From Tachypleus tridentatus (Eukaryota > Arthropoda > Merostomata > Xiphosura > Limulidae): 64,000 nt of DNA. Shown piece by piece: positions 23,680 to 33,979 of the stretch. The stretch covers positions 45,440,782 to 45,504,781 of the forward strand of contig NC_134833.1 of the NCBI RefSeq assembly GCF_004210375.1, given 5' to 3'. The first letter of the stretch is position 1. Each line of letters opens with the position of its first letter. The translations under genes were made by a program, and so were the position numbers. Under the pieces are notes generated by a model. That model was not told the origin of the DNA and searched no databases. It saw only the letters and a program-made list of their open reading frames with translations.

Positions 23680-23824
23680 CAGTGGTTCCCAACCAGGGGT
23701 GCGAGATAACATTTGTTTTGGCCACCTTCACCTTTATTCTTAAATAAATAATTACTGTGAGGGGTGCGAGAACATATTAAAATTTTTTAGGTGTGCAGAG
23801 CATAAAAAAGGTTGGAAACCATTG
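23680..23824. mobile_element. 145-bp hAT-type MITE nested in the Tc1 terminal repeat
   Basis: Ends cagtggttcccaacc and ggttggaaaccattg are inverted repeats (13 of 15 match), the typical hAT ends. A perfect 8-bp duplication, gcctaaat, flanks it at 23672-23679 and 23825-23832. The intact right terminal repeat (near 24905-24915) shows the uninterrupted sequence with a single gcctaaat, so the empty site can be read in the same element. Confidence 0.92.
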
Positions 23825-23906
23825 GCCTAAATACTAGCTAGTCAAATGTTTAAGACCATACCAAAAAGAACTTCTAAACAGGATAGGAAATGCCCAACAA
23901 GAGGTC

Positions 23907-24880
23907 TCAGTAGTGAGTTACACGGCCGTCATTGCGGATAATTTCAAACATTCGCTTTGGCATGGTCGATATAAGCGTTTGCAGAAGGGTGTCTGGAATG
24001 TTATTCAAAGTGGTAAAGATGGCTTCACGAAGATAAGGGAAAAGATTGATGTCCATTTCTATAGACTTCCCTTGCCATCCACCCCCAAACATTTTCAATG
24101 GGGTTCAGATCGGGCGAACACTCTGGATGGTCCAAAAGAATCACGTTATTCGCCATGAAAAAGTCCTTTGTCCTGCGGGCATTGTGGATTGCAGCGTTGT
24201 CCTGCTGAAAGATCCAGTCATTTGTACACAACAAGAGCCTTCAGTCAATAAGGATGCTCTCTCCAACATGCCGATGTAGCCAACTACTCTTTGACGCCCC
24301 TGTATAACCTGAAGCTCCATTGTTTCATGGAAGGAGCAAGCACCCCAGATCATGATGGAACCTCCTCCAATGTGTCGTGTAGAAAATGTCTCCGGTGGGA
24401 TATCCTTATCGTGCCAGTAACGTTGGAAGCCATCTGGACCATCCAGGTTAAATTTTTTGTCATCAGAGAACGAAACCTTCGTCCGTTTTTTAGGTCCCAT
24501 GTTTGGTGTTTCTCAGCAAAGTTTAACCGAGCTGTTTCGTGGTGTGGAAGGAGGAGTGCCCATTAAAGACGTTAACGGTTTTTAAAGCCTTTCTCTCGTA
24601 GATGCTGTCTTATTGTTCTTGAGCTGCATTTTGCGTCCGTAAGAGCCTTAATCTGGTTCGAAGATCGGCTGGTGTCTTGCTGGACAACCCGTCGAATCCT
24701 CCTGATCAACGCCGACTACTTGAAATTTTCGTTCTGTATCTCTCAGGGTCTTTTAAGAAATATGGAACAGCAGTTTTACTATGCCCAATCTCACCAGCGA
24801 TGGCACGTTGAGAGAGACCTTGCTTTTGCAGCTTGACAATTCTGCTACGTTCAAACACGATTAACACTTTGTTTCAGTGT
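23907..24880 (-). pseudogene. Tc1-like transposase, frameshifted
   Basis: The N-terminal helix-turn-helix part reads SRIVKLQKQGLSQRAIAGEI (about 24850-24790). The catalytic part is spread over three frames: [14 protein letters not shown] (first D, near 24465), [12 protein letters not shown] (second D, near 24205) and CSPDLNPIENVWGW (E, near 24085). Counting between the second D and the E gives 34 residues, so DD34E, the Tc1 pattern. At least two frameshifts and a stop in the N-terminal part inactivate it; the start codon is lost. Confidence 0.85.
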
Positions 24881-25204
24881 GGTCTTAAACTTTTTGACCA
24901 GCTAGTATTTAGGCTAATTTCATAGTGTTCACATTTTTCCTATTAAATGCTAAAAAAAGGTTTTATTTTCATTTTCCCTTTTCTTATTTTCATCATTTGA
25001 AGCTCTACTCAAATAAGGGGTTGAGTCTAACAACGCAAAATGCATATTTTTTCTTTATGTTCATTGGCCTTAAGACTTTGGCCAGCAGTGTATATATTTA
25101 TGATACAAGTGTAATTTTTATTGCAGAAAAACAGATAGCATGCACTTAAGACAGACTGATGCTCATATATAACAGTAAATTCCATATGACGTGAATTTCA
25201 ATGC

Positions 25205-25290
25205 TAAATGTCCCCACTGTCGAAGCGGTATATCTATGAACTTATAACACTGAAACTCGAATTTTGATACCCGTGGTGTGAACCATAAGT
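25205..25290 (+). repeat. SINE-2 fragment, old
   Basis: tccccactgtcgaagcggta-tatctatgaacttataacact aligns with the SINE-2 head; the B box is degraded and the tail is short. Confidence 0.5.
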
Positions 25291-26352
25291 TACATTAAGC
25301 ACACTTAAAAACATTTTGTTTTTATCATCAGTAGGTAAACTATTATTATTTCAAATGCTAAGTGATGTAATGGCTTCAGCTTCTAAACTGCTCTCTCCTT
25401 TTCTACAAAAAAAAAGAAAGGTAATAGGCACCAAAGACCAAGCTGTTCCTGATATTTTCCGACTTTATTTTTCACTTGATCTCCAAGAACCTCATACTAA
25501 TACATCTGAAGAAATATACCGTAACACTATTGTTACTTCTGTATATGTTTTGAATTCTAAAATTAACTTGCAAAAAACAAAGTGTTTGTAGTTATTTAAA
25601 TAAAATTCTAATATGTGAATCCTTGCTGTTTTAGGATTATGTCTCCTCTAACTTGCATGCATGGTCATCTAGCATTTACAGTTGTATTTAATATACACTC
25701 ATAGTGAAATTATTATTATACAGAGTGTTCATTTGAGCACATTATGCTAAAACAGTTTTGAATATGCAAAGTTGCTAGTCATGTGACAACCATAACCGAT
25801 ATAAAATCATGATGGAACGAAATGTATCACAGCTACATTTAAAAAAACACTATTTACTTTTCTGAACCACTGAGAGCTACAATCTTATATACAACTGCGA
25901 TGGAATATCCTACACATACCTACGACCCACGTGTTTTATGCTAGCCTGTGACATAATCTTCATTAAGTTATATTCCTCCATTAGTAGGAGGGTGACATGT
26001 GTGGTAATCCCTGTAATTACCAGCACATGATCACTGGCTCATTCTTTCCTCAGCATTACCTCTGTTTTTTTTATTTTTACTAGCCATCTTAATTGATAAC
26101 TTCTTTTAATTAAAGTTAAATTGCATTTTTGTTCCATCCATAAGACCGCAACTTCGTTTTCTCTGTTTACTGCATTCCTACTTTAAGCTACTTCCAATAG
26201 TGTGTACCAAGTCCCAATGCAACAGCACAGATAGTTCAATATGTAGGTTTGTGCTCAAATGCAAACAAACATATCAAATCTGAAAAAAAAACAATGTGGA
26301 TCTCTATATACTCATTTTATTGTGAAAGAGCTTGGAGTAGATTCACCTCTCG
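25291..26352. other. Non-coding
   Basis: One 91-codon frame at 25316-25591 matches no family I know and has no splice or start context to support it. Otherwise nothing seen. Confidence 0.4.
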
Positions 26353-26363
26353 AAAATATAATT

Positions 26364-26638
26364 ATTTGTTTTTTTTTTATTTTGCGTAAAGCGATAGAAA
26401 GGCTAGCTGCTCTAGCCGTCCGTAATTGAACATTGTAAGACTAGAGGAAAGGCAGCTAGTCATCACCACCAACCGTAAACTCTTGAGCTACTCTTTTAAT
26501 AAAGAATATTGGGATTGACTATCAAATTATAACACCTCCACAGCTGAAAGGGCGAGTATGTTTGGTGTGAAGGGGATTCAAACTTGTGATCTTCAGATTA
26601 CAAGTCGAACGTCCTAACCATCTGGCCATGCCGAGCCT
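26364..26638 (-). repeat. SINE-1 copy with target-site duplication
   Basis: Full-length. Flanks aaaatataatt (26353-26363) and aaaatgtaatt (26639-26649) match at 10 of 11 bases. The B box is ggattcaaact on +. Confidence 0.8.
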
Positions 26639-27068
26639 AAAATGTAATTGTGCCAGGCTAATTATTATATGTAATATTAAATTATAATATGGGCTACATT
26701 TTATTGCATAAAATGAGGTCTACGAGTTTGTTTTCCTGCTACATTAGCTATTTATATTAATATTTAACCTATGAAAAACCTAGTGATCGAACAAGGCTGA
26801 ATCTTACATAAATATATGGCATATGTTCAATACTTGAAAGCAAATGACGTGAGAACTTTCTTGGAGTATGTATAGGAACATTATGATATTTATCCTAGAA
26901 ACACATGGAATCTGTGTTCGAGACAGGCTAGAATTTTACATGTAATAATAAAAGAAAAGGAAATCACATTTTGAATGAAAAAGAGGAGTTCTATGAGTTC
27001 AGTTTCGCGCCAAATGGGCAGTAGTATATACTGAAGCACTATGAACTTGGTATCTTTACTCCAGAAAA

Positions 27069-27193
27069 GCCCCTTACTATTACAGCGGTAAGTCTACGGA
27101 TTTACAACGCTAAAATCAGGGGTCCGGTTGCCCTTGGTGGGCTTACCAGATAGCTCGAAGTGACTTTGCTATAAGAAAGCACACACACACATA
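27069..27193 (+). repeat. SINE-2 copy with 12-bp target-site duplication
   Basis: Full-length, CA-rich tail. Perfect duplication tactccagaaaa at 27057-27068 and 27194-27205. Confidence 0.88.
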
Positions 27194-27205
27194 TACTCCA
27201 GAAAA

Positions 27206-28429
27206 AATACAGAGCATGTTGATGACGCTAGCCGATTTTCAAATGTAATACTAAATGACATATTGGTTCTCATTCAAATCAAAACACTGAGGGTCCTTTT
27301 TTCAAAAGAGGGCTCTGAATATATATTAAAGCACTATGAGCAGTGTATATTTACCCAAGAAAAACATGCTGTCAGGGATTGAACCGGATTGATTCTCACA
27401 TAGAATAATAAATGACAATATGGGCAACATTTTAATGCAAAAGAATGGTGGATTAAGAGTTCATTTTTTTTCTAAGAAGGCTTGAATATTATACAGAAAA
27501 TTTAGGAGTCATGTATGCTTTTCTTAGTAAAGCAAAACAAAAACTCAGGTTAAGCCAGGATAATTCTCACATTTTATAATAAATGACAATATGGGTATAT
27601 TTCAATGTAAAAATTGAGAATTTTCGTATGTTTACCACCAGAGTGTCTGTAGTAAATATCGAAACATAACTTATTTTGAATTATATACCCAAGGAAAACA
27701 GAGGGCATCTATTTGATACATGATTACCCTCACATTTAATATTAACTTACAATAAGGACAAACGAATCATAAAGCCTTTAGGGTGTGACTATAATACAAT
27801 ACCACCTTCATTTCTCTTCCAAACATCAGTCGTACTGGCTGTATATTCATTTATCCTTGTTCAAACATTTCTGATGAAGAGCGAAAGATCTGGATCTCAT
27901 GTTCTCTAATGTTCATTTACATAAATGGTTAAGTGAAGTAATTTAAAAGTACATATTTGTATCTGTACATTATATATGAATCGAAATGAAAGGCACTTAA
28001 TCTGATATTTTACACTCAAAACATTTGTCACATTGTCACAAACAAGGCTGCTTCAAAGTTCTCTCCGTGATCCAGGTGAATTTCTCTAGTCTTTATTAAT
28101 ATTGAAATAAATTTATCTACAAGTTTTTTGAGCCAGTTAGGTACAGTTTAAACTTTTGTGTAATTGTTGAAATAGCCCACTACAACAAAAACGTATTCAT
28201 TCTTAATACTTCTCTTCTTTTTTTAAAGTGCTGACCAATATTAAATAAGATTTTCCCAAGTGGTGCTTCAAAACAATACTGCTGTAGTTGCACATGTTGT
28301 TTTATTCATGAACCTTTTGATTTATAGCATAGTTCACGTGACATACACCAGTTCTCTACAGATTTCTGACATCTAACCAAGTGGAAGCATTCTCTTACCC
28401 AATACAGTATTTTCTTAACGCCTATGTGC
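27206..28429. other. Non-coding
   Basis: No gene or repeat recognised. Confidence 0.4.
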
Positions 28430-29640
28430 CTAGGTGTTGAAGGTTATAAAGGTGGTAAAGAGTATTTTATTGCAGTGAGCATGAAATTCCCAAATAAAGT
28501 CGTAATTTCTATCCTTTTTGATAGGCATTACTAATCCCGTTGTTACATCGTTATTTTGAACTATATTTGACTGAAACTGGAGTAATTCTGGACAATTACT
28601 GATACACTGAATTATTGTCTTTATACAAGACTTTTTGTCTGAGCACTTTTCAGTTGCATTGGACCATGTTAATTTATCATTTGTGAAGGTTCGTGTTGAA
28701 TTATGCTGCATTTAGTATTTTGTTCTCTACTCTTTTCCTTGTTTACATTATTTGGTAATATAAGGGTTTAAGGATAATGTATCAACATTTCCATGGGTCC
28801 TATCGAAAAAACCTATAACATTGAAGCTGTACTCCTGAAATTTCTGAATCCACCTTGATATCTGGTTTTGAGAATTGAAGAAATTTATCAGTCATTTCAA
28901 TGCAGATTTCTGACCCTACTAGTAGTGATAGAAATGACTTAAAACTCAATCCAAATCAAATTGTTCTCTTTGAGCTGTACAGTATATCTTCTCTGCAAAA
29001 TTGTTGTCTTACAATAGGTGACCAAATGTTCCTTTCCAATATTTATATTCGGCATTTTATTTAATATGCATTAATATTCAAGATTTAGTTTTGTTAATAA
29101 AGGGGCTATGGCTAGTTCTTTATTTGCCTCTCTTTTCATCCAGCTAAAAATTTTCTCTCGTCAACTTATCCAACATTTATCTTACATTATTACAAGCATC
29201 ATTGAAGGTTTTTTCATGCATAATTATGTCATTCAAGTAGATAATTATGACAATGAAAAGTACACCACATAAAGCATATGAAATAAAGCATATAAAGTCG
29301 TTCATATGTAGCAAGTACTTTATGTAACTCAAAATGCCTTAACCAATTTCCTACAATACAGGCTGTCTTTTCTCAATTTCATTGTGATTTCTTATCAAAA
29401 TTTACTCTTCAGATCCAATGATGAAAATCATTTTGATCTAAATAAAGTAATCAAAGAAGAGTCAGTCTAAAAGTAATAAGGCATTATCCTTTGTGACTTT
29501 ATTCAACTTCTGATAGCCTAGGAAAAGCATAAAGCTATACTAGACGAAATTTCAGAAGCGGTATTTGCCTCATTTATAAAGTTAATGACACGTCATACTG
29601 CTTTTGCACTCTCCAAGATAAAATGCAACATTTTTGTATG
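28430..29640 (-). pseudogene. Ty3/gypsy pol fragment (minus strand)
   Basis: Reading leftward: GYQKLNKVTKDNALLLLD (about 29515-29460; family DYRKLNxVTxxDxYPLPxID), YLNDIIMHEKTF (about 29250-29210; the YLDDI catalytic box with one D changed to N), LTRENFxLDEK after it, then RWIQKFQEYSFNVI and HGNVDTLS (28850-28775; family aRWxxxLQEYdFxI-xHxNADaLSR, the end of RNase H). An open frame at 28711-28430 continues into the RNase H-integrase linker. Many stops. It is a different copy from the plus-strand fragment at 20.4 kb. Confidence 0.65.
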
Positions 29641-30599
29641 TAATCATCTCAACAACTTTAAGATTGATGAGCTAACCCTTTTAACGTTAGAATTAGAATA
29701 ATCATAAGACGTTGACTGTTATGCTATTTACCGGTCTTACATTTTAACAATGTATTTTAGTTAAACAGGAGGTCTTAACAACTTTTGAAAACCTCGAAAA
29801 TTCTATGTTAGGTGTTTACAAAAGTTTCTTAGATTGTTATAAGCGAGATTTGTGACTATGATAAGCAAAACATAATATACAGCAGCCATTTTTTTCCTGG
29901 TCTATTTCAAAATACTAACACTACAGCGCTTAGTGATAACACTGTTTTACTTAACTAGTAGGCTTATTATTCACAACCAGTCTTTGTTAGGGCACCGGGA
30001 TAAAGAAAAGATATCATAAGATCTAGATAGTACCATGGCATGACAAAGAATAATGTACATCCACACATAACAACGGTAGAAGTAAGAAAAATGTAATGTA
30101 ATGCTTTTAGATCAGACCAGGTCCTAAATTGCCTAAGCAGACAAGTGTTTAAAATGACATATACAAAGGAGAGGCCCAAATTCATGATTTTGCACAATAA
30201 TTTATATGACTCCTTGAAATGAGGTTTTCCTACCCAAAGTAATAGATACAGGATAAAGTACGTACTAGATAGTGTAGCATGTAACCTCTTTCAAACTAAA
30301 AAGATTAGCACAATTTTATGACATTTATGCATTTTGGTTTGTTTAAAATCTCCCACGACATTAGGTATATTATGACAAGTGATGTGCGACAATAGAAATT
30401 AATTTATTTAGTTAACCAAGTTGTTTTTATTTTCTTCTGGTGTTATTGTTGATAGTGCTGTACGATTCTAAGTCAAGTCCTCGAATTCCACGGGAATAAG
30501 ATAATTGGATTGGTGAGACATAAGGATATCGCTACGATTAGGATCATCTGGCCAAAGTGGCATAACATTTTAATTTAAAAGATTATCAACAGGTACTAA
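29641..30599. other. Non-coding
   Basis: A 76-codon minus frame at 29967-30197 matches nothing. No repeat recognised. Confidence 0.4.
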
Positions 30600-31790
30600 A
30601 ATCTTCCATGGGAATCTACGACTGTGGTAAGAAAATTAGGAAAGATAAAATTTCTGAAAAGGAAACAACTGATAACATGACGAATATAAAGCTGACGCTG
30701 GTGGAACAGAACATGTGGAAAACTGATAAAGTCGTAGAGCTCCCAGTGGATACTAAGAAATTTAATATTGAAAACAAGTGGGAAAAATGACATTCGAAAT
30801 CTTGGAGATGGGAATAAAACGCTATAGAAGCAGAAATGCAGGCAGAATAACCATACCTAAGACATGATTGAATGAAGCTGTTGTTCATGTACAGTAAAGG
30901 AAGTGGATGTGAATTCCCATATGTCTTTGCGATAAACATAAGCAGATTGAGATGGCGAGAAACCTTATCAGAAAGAGCAGAAAGGTATGACTTTCATGTT
31001 AGATGTTTATCAAATATGGCACCAAGATTTATCACCAAGACAACAAACTTGACGGAAATATTGTCAATATGGACATCAAATAATAACAGAACTTTCAATG
31101 TGTAGGATCAAAAAGAATACCACGTGTTTTAAAGATATTAAGAGTGAGACGTCAGCTACAATACTAGTTCAATAATGAACTGACAGCAGATTGTACAAAC
31201 TTATTTGGGGTAGTCAAAGTCTTACATCAGACAACCAAAGCAGCATTATCATAATATTGGTACAAATGAGCGGGAAACTTAGGTCGAGGCATATTAGCAA
31301 AATAGAGAATGTACAAGAGTAGGGAAAGCGCCAAGCCTTGCGAAACACCATTAAAAAGTACAAAGGAGGAAAAGAAAGTTCTATCAATAGAGATAACAGC
31401 CTGCTGACCAAAAAGTAAAAAGGAGATAAGATGAATGTAGGTAACTGGGAACTGGAATAGATGCAATTTGTAGAGTAAACCAAGATTCCACATCAAGTCA
31501 AATGTATGAATGAAATAAAATAATATAAAAGAGGGTTTACTAGAGTTCAAATTATTGACAACAGAATAGATAATTTTAGAAGTTTATTCACGTTGTAGAG
31601 ATGTGGATGAAATACAGCTTGAGTATTCGACAGCAGACAGTAATTTTGAATAAATATATAGAGTCTGAAAACCAAGTTATGCTCAAACGTTTTATCAAAA
31701 CCACTAGTAAAACTGGTAGAACCGTAATAACTCAAATCGGATGTAAACTTAGCAAATTATATGAAAAGAAGGACAATAGAGAACTTCCAA
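30600..31790 (-). pseudogene. Jockey-like non-LTR reverse transcriptase remnant
   Basis: Reading leftward from 31735: FEHNLVFRLYIFIQ and the downstream LSNTQAVFHPH (family FExxlxxRLxxF-xxxQxGFRxxxS), FDLMWNLGLLYKLHLFQFP (family FDxVWHxGLlxKLxxxgxP), VSQGLALSLLLYILYFANMP (31350-31290; family GVPQGSVLSPxLYxLYxxDxP), YYDNAALVV (31255-31227; family YADDTAxx), then near 30985-30850 a thumb-like stretch ending NSFIQSCLRYGYSA (family lyxxxIxPxLxYGxxxW). Catalytic YADD has become YYDN. Frameshifts and stops throughout. Confidence 0.65.
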
Positions 31791-32125
31791 GACTAAGAAC
31801 ATGAATTTCACTCTGAGTAAGTTAGGTAAGTGTGTCATTATTTTTATTTTTATTTAAAATTTCAGGAAAATCGTTGTACTGTCTGATGCTTTATCAGTTA
31901 TTAATTTGTAAATCTTTAATTCACAATCAAGGATTAATTTCTATATAATTCAGATCGTTTCAAATATTTCCAACGAAATATCCTAGATAAGAAATATTGT
32001 TAACGCCATCTTTTGTAAAAACAGATGGGAAGAAAAAGTTTTAAATTTTAGTCATATCCTACACTTCAATGAAAGCCCTGTCACTTACATTCGTCAAAGG
32101 CTCGGCAGATGCAACAACATTTGTT

Positions 32126-32250
32126 CCCCGCTGGTACAGCGGTAAGTTTACGGACTTAAAACGCTAAAATCAGGGGTTCGATTCCTATCGGTGGACTCAG
32201 CAGATAGCCCGATGTGGCTTTGCTACAAGAAAACACACACACTCGTAAAA
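32126..32250 (+). repeat. SINE-2 copy
   Basis: Full-length head and tail. The flanks tcgtcaaaggc (32092-32102) and tcgtaaaaggc resemble each other but are not adjacent to the usual start, so no duplication is claimed. Confidence 0.78.
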
Positions 32251-32625
32251 GGCCAAATCCCCTCTAAAACATTTTGATTATGTTTACGATATAAGATATT
32301 TAAATCCTCGCTATTAATTTCAAGATCATTAATACGTTGTCTCGCATAAGCTTCTCTGATTTCCTTATTCTTTTTTCAAGGAAATATTTAATTTTCCTTT
32401 TGTTTTGTAAATCACCTATCCTTTCTATCAATTTAAACTTCTTAAATTTACGCCATTTATCCTACATCACCTTTTAACTCGTTTTTCCCAATTCGTTTGT
32501 GATAAATCTTCTTTCATATCCTCAAAACTGACTTTGTAAAATAATGAATTATACTTTAATTTCATTTTATCTTAAAATTGTCTGTTTGCTAAAATTCGAA
32601 CATAGTTATTTAAATAATAATTTAG
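32251..32625. other. Non-coding
   Basis: Nothing recognised. Confidence 0.4.
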
Positions 32626-32843
32626 AAGCGATAGACTAGGGAGAAGTGACAGAAGTCAAATAGCTAATAACACCTACCCTCCCCAGCAACTTTTTGACTA
32701 CTCTTTACCGACAAAAATTGGGACTGATCATAATATTATCATGCTACCCATGGCCAAAAGCTGTACAATCGGTGATACGATTCGAAACTACAACTCACAG
32801 GTTGCAAGTTGAATAATTTAATCACCAAGTCATGCCCAGTCTT
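32626..32843 (-). repeat. SINE-1 copy, old
   Basis: Core (gcaactttttgactactctttaccgac) and a decayed head ending catgcccagtc on + match the other SINE-1 copies. Confidence 0.6.
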
Positions 32844-33599
32844 GTCTCGGAATATGGCAAAACACCAGATGATATCCTCCCCAATGGAACTTTTGCAACT
32901 ATATCCTTATTAGTAATTAGCAATAAATCTAAAACTGTATCGCCCTGTTTAGCTTTGTAACTGGTTGTTATCTATAATATTTAAAAAAGTAAAATGCAGT
33001 TTAAATCATAACGAAAAGAGTAGGTTTAAGATATTTAACAAATACCAAAGTCAATCGTCAATTACACCTGTGTTTCAGTTTATTGTAACGGTCCCTCCAG
33101 TGAATGGACAGTTTGCTTGGGCGAGGGAAAGGTGGGAGAATTTACTGATTCTTAGAGCGAGTTTTATCTAATATTGGAGTTCGTGTATACATACATAGGC
33201 CAAGAAAATTAGCTATAAGTGGGAAGTTCGAACAGATTATGAACTAATACATATCAGGTTGTAAAAGGATTCACTTAAAAATAGGTAAATAGTTCTGTAT
33301 GTATTACACCTTATGTTTGAAACTTGTGGTAAATATTAGAAAACGATGAAAGTGAACTTGTAAACTATACCGATTATATGTTTAATGTTTAATTAAAACT
33401 TTTGAGTTTTGTAGCCATTATAAGTTACAACTTGTACAAGTACTGCGGAAAATAAACATTTTATAAAATTACCCGTACTTGTGAAAGCACCTTATATTTA
33501 ACTTACGTAGCAGACAAAAAAACAGAACATTAAATCAATACAGGAAGAAAAGCGTTACGTTAGTCATTTAGAATTACTGCAAAATATGTTGTTAAGGTT

Positions 33600-33725
33600 G
33601 TATAAAAGACATGCCTTATTCACTCTTGGTGGAAATCAGTTTCATCTGACATTATCACGGTATCTGTGTCACTCCTATCAAGGGACTCTCTCGCTACCCA
33701 GAGAATACGGAGAGAAAGAAGTAGG
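33600..33725 (+). promoter_or_regulatory. Candidate promoter-proximal exon of MRPL37 (speculative)
   Basis: CpG-containing sequence ends in a good splice donor, gtagG|GTAAGG, at 33726. From about 33780 rightward CpG is almost absent. MRPL37 needs an upstream non-coding exon, because its start exon at 55956 is preceded by an acceptor. No TATA box or initiator stands out. Confidence 0.15.
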
Positions 33726-33979
33726 GTAAGGCCAAGGTGATAAAAGTTTCCAAGACACTTTCTTATATAATTTTTACTTAATTATTGAGCTTTCAGAGTA
33801 AGTAAAAGGATTAGGAGATGTTTATAATTTTTTTATAAGCAAATAAATAGAAATAGAATGCTATAACCACATTCATAACACTGTGGTAGTGCAGGTAATT
33901 TTTTGTTTTAGTGGGTAAACAACTGTATGTAGATACATCTGTTTTATTTTTTCTAATAAGGCCACAATGTTTGTTCTTT

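Larger units (their letters stand above)
23501..25094 (-). mobile_element. Tc1-like DNA transposon, degenerate
   Basis: Long terminal inverted repeats of about 210 bases. The left one starts tatactgttggccaaa at 23501 and the right one ends tttggccagcagtgtata at 25094; both continue with aaggccaatgaacat and caaaatgcat. TA repeats at both ends fit a TA target. It encodes a broken transposase on - and has a hAT MITE inside its left terminal repeat. Confidence 0.85.

Noticed and set aside
25316..25591. 91-codon plus frame
   Set aside because: No recognisable motif; length is within chance for AT-rich DNA.
32092..32262. Target-site duplication for the SINE-2 copy at 32126
   Set aside because: The two similar flanks do not abut the element's usual start and differ by a base.
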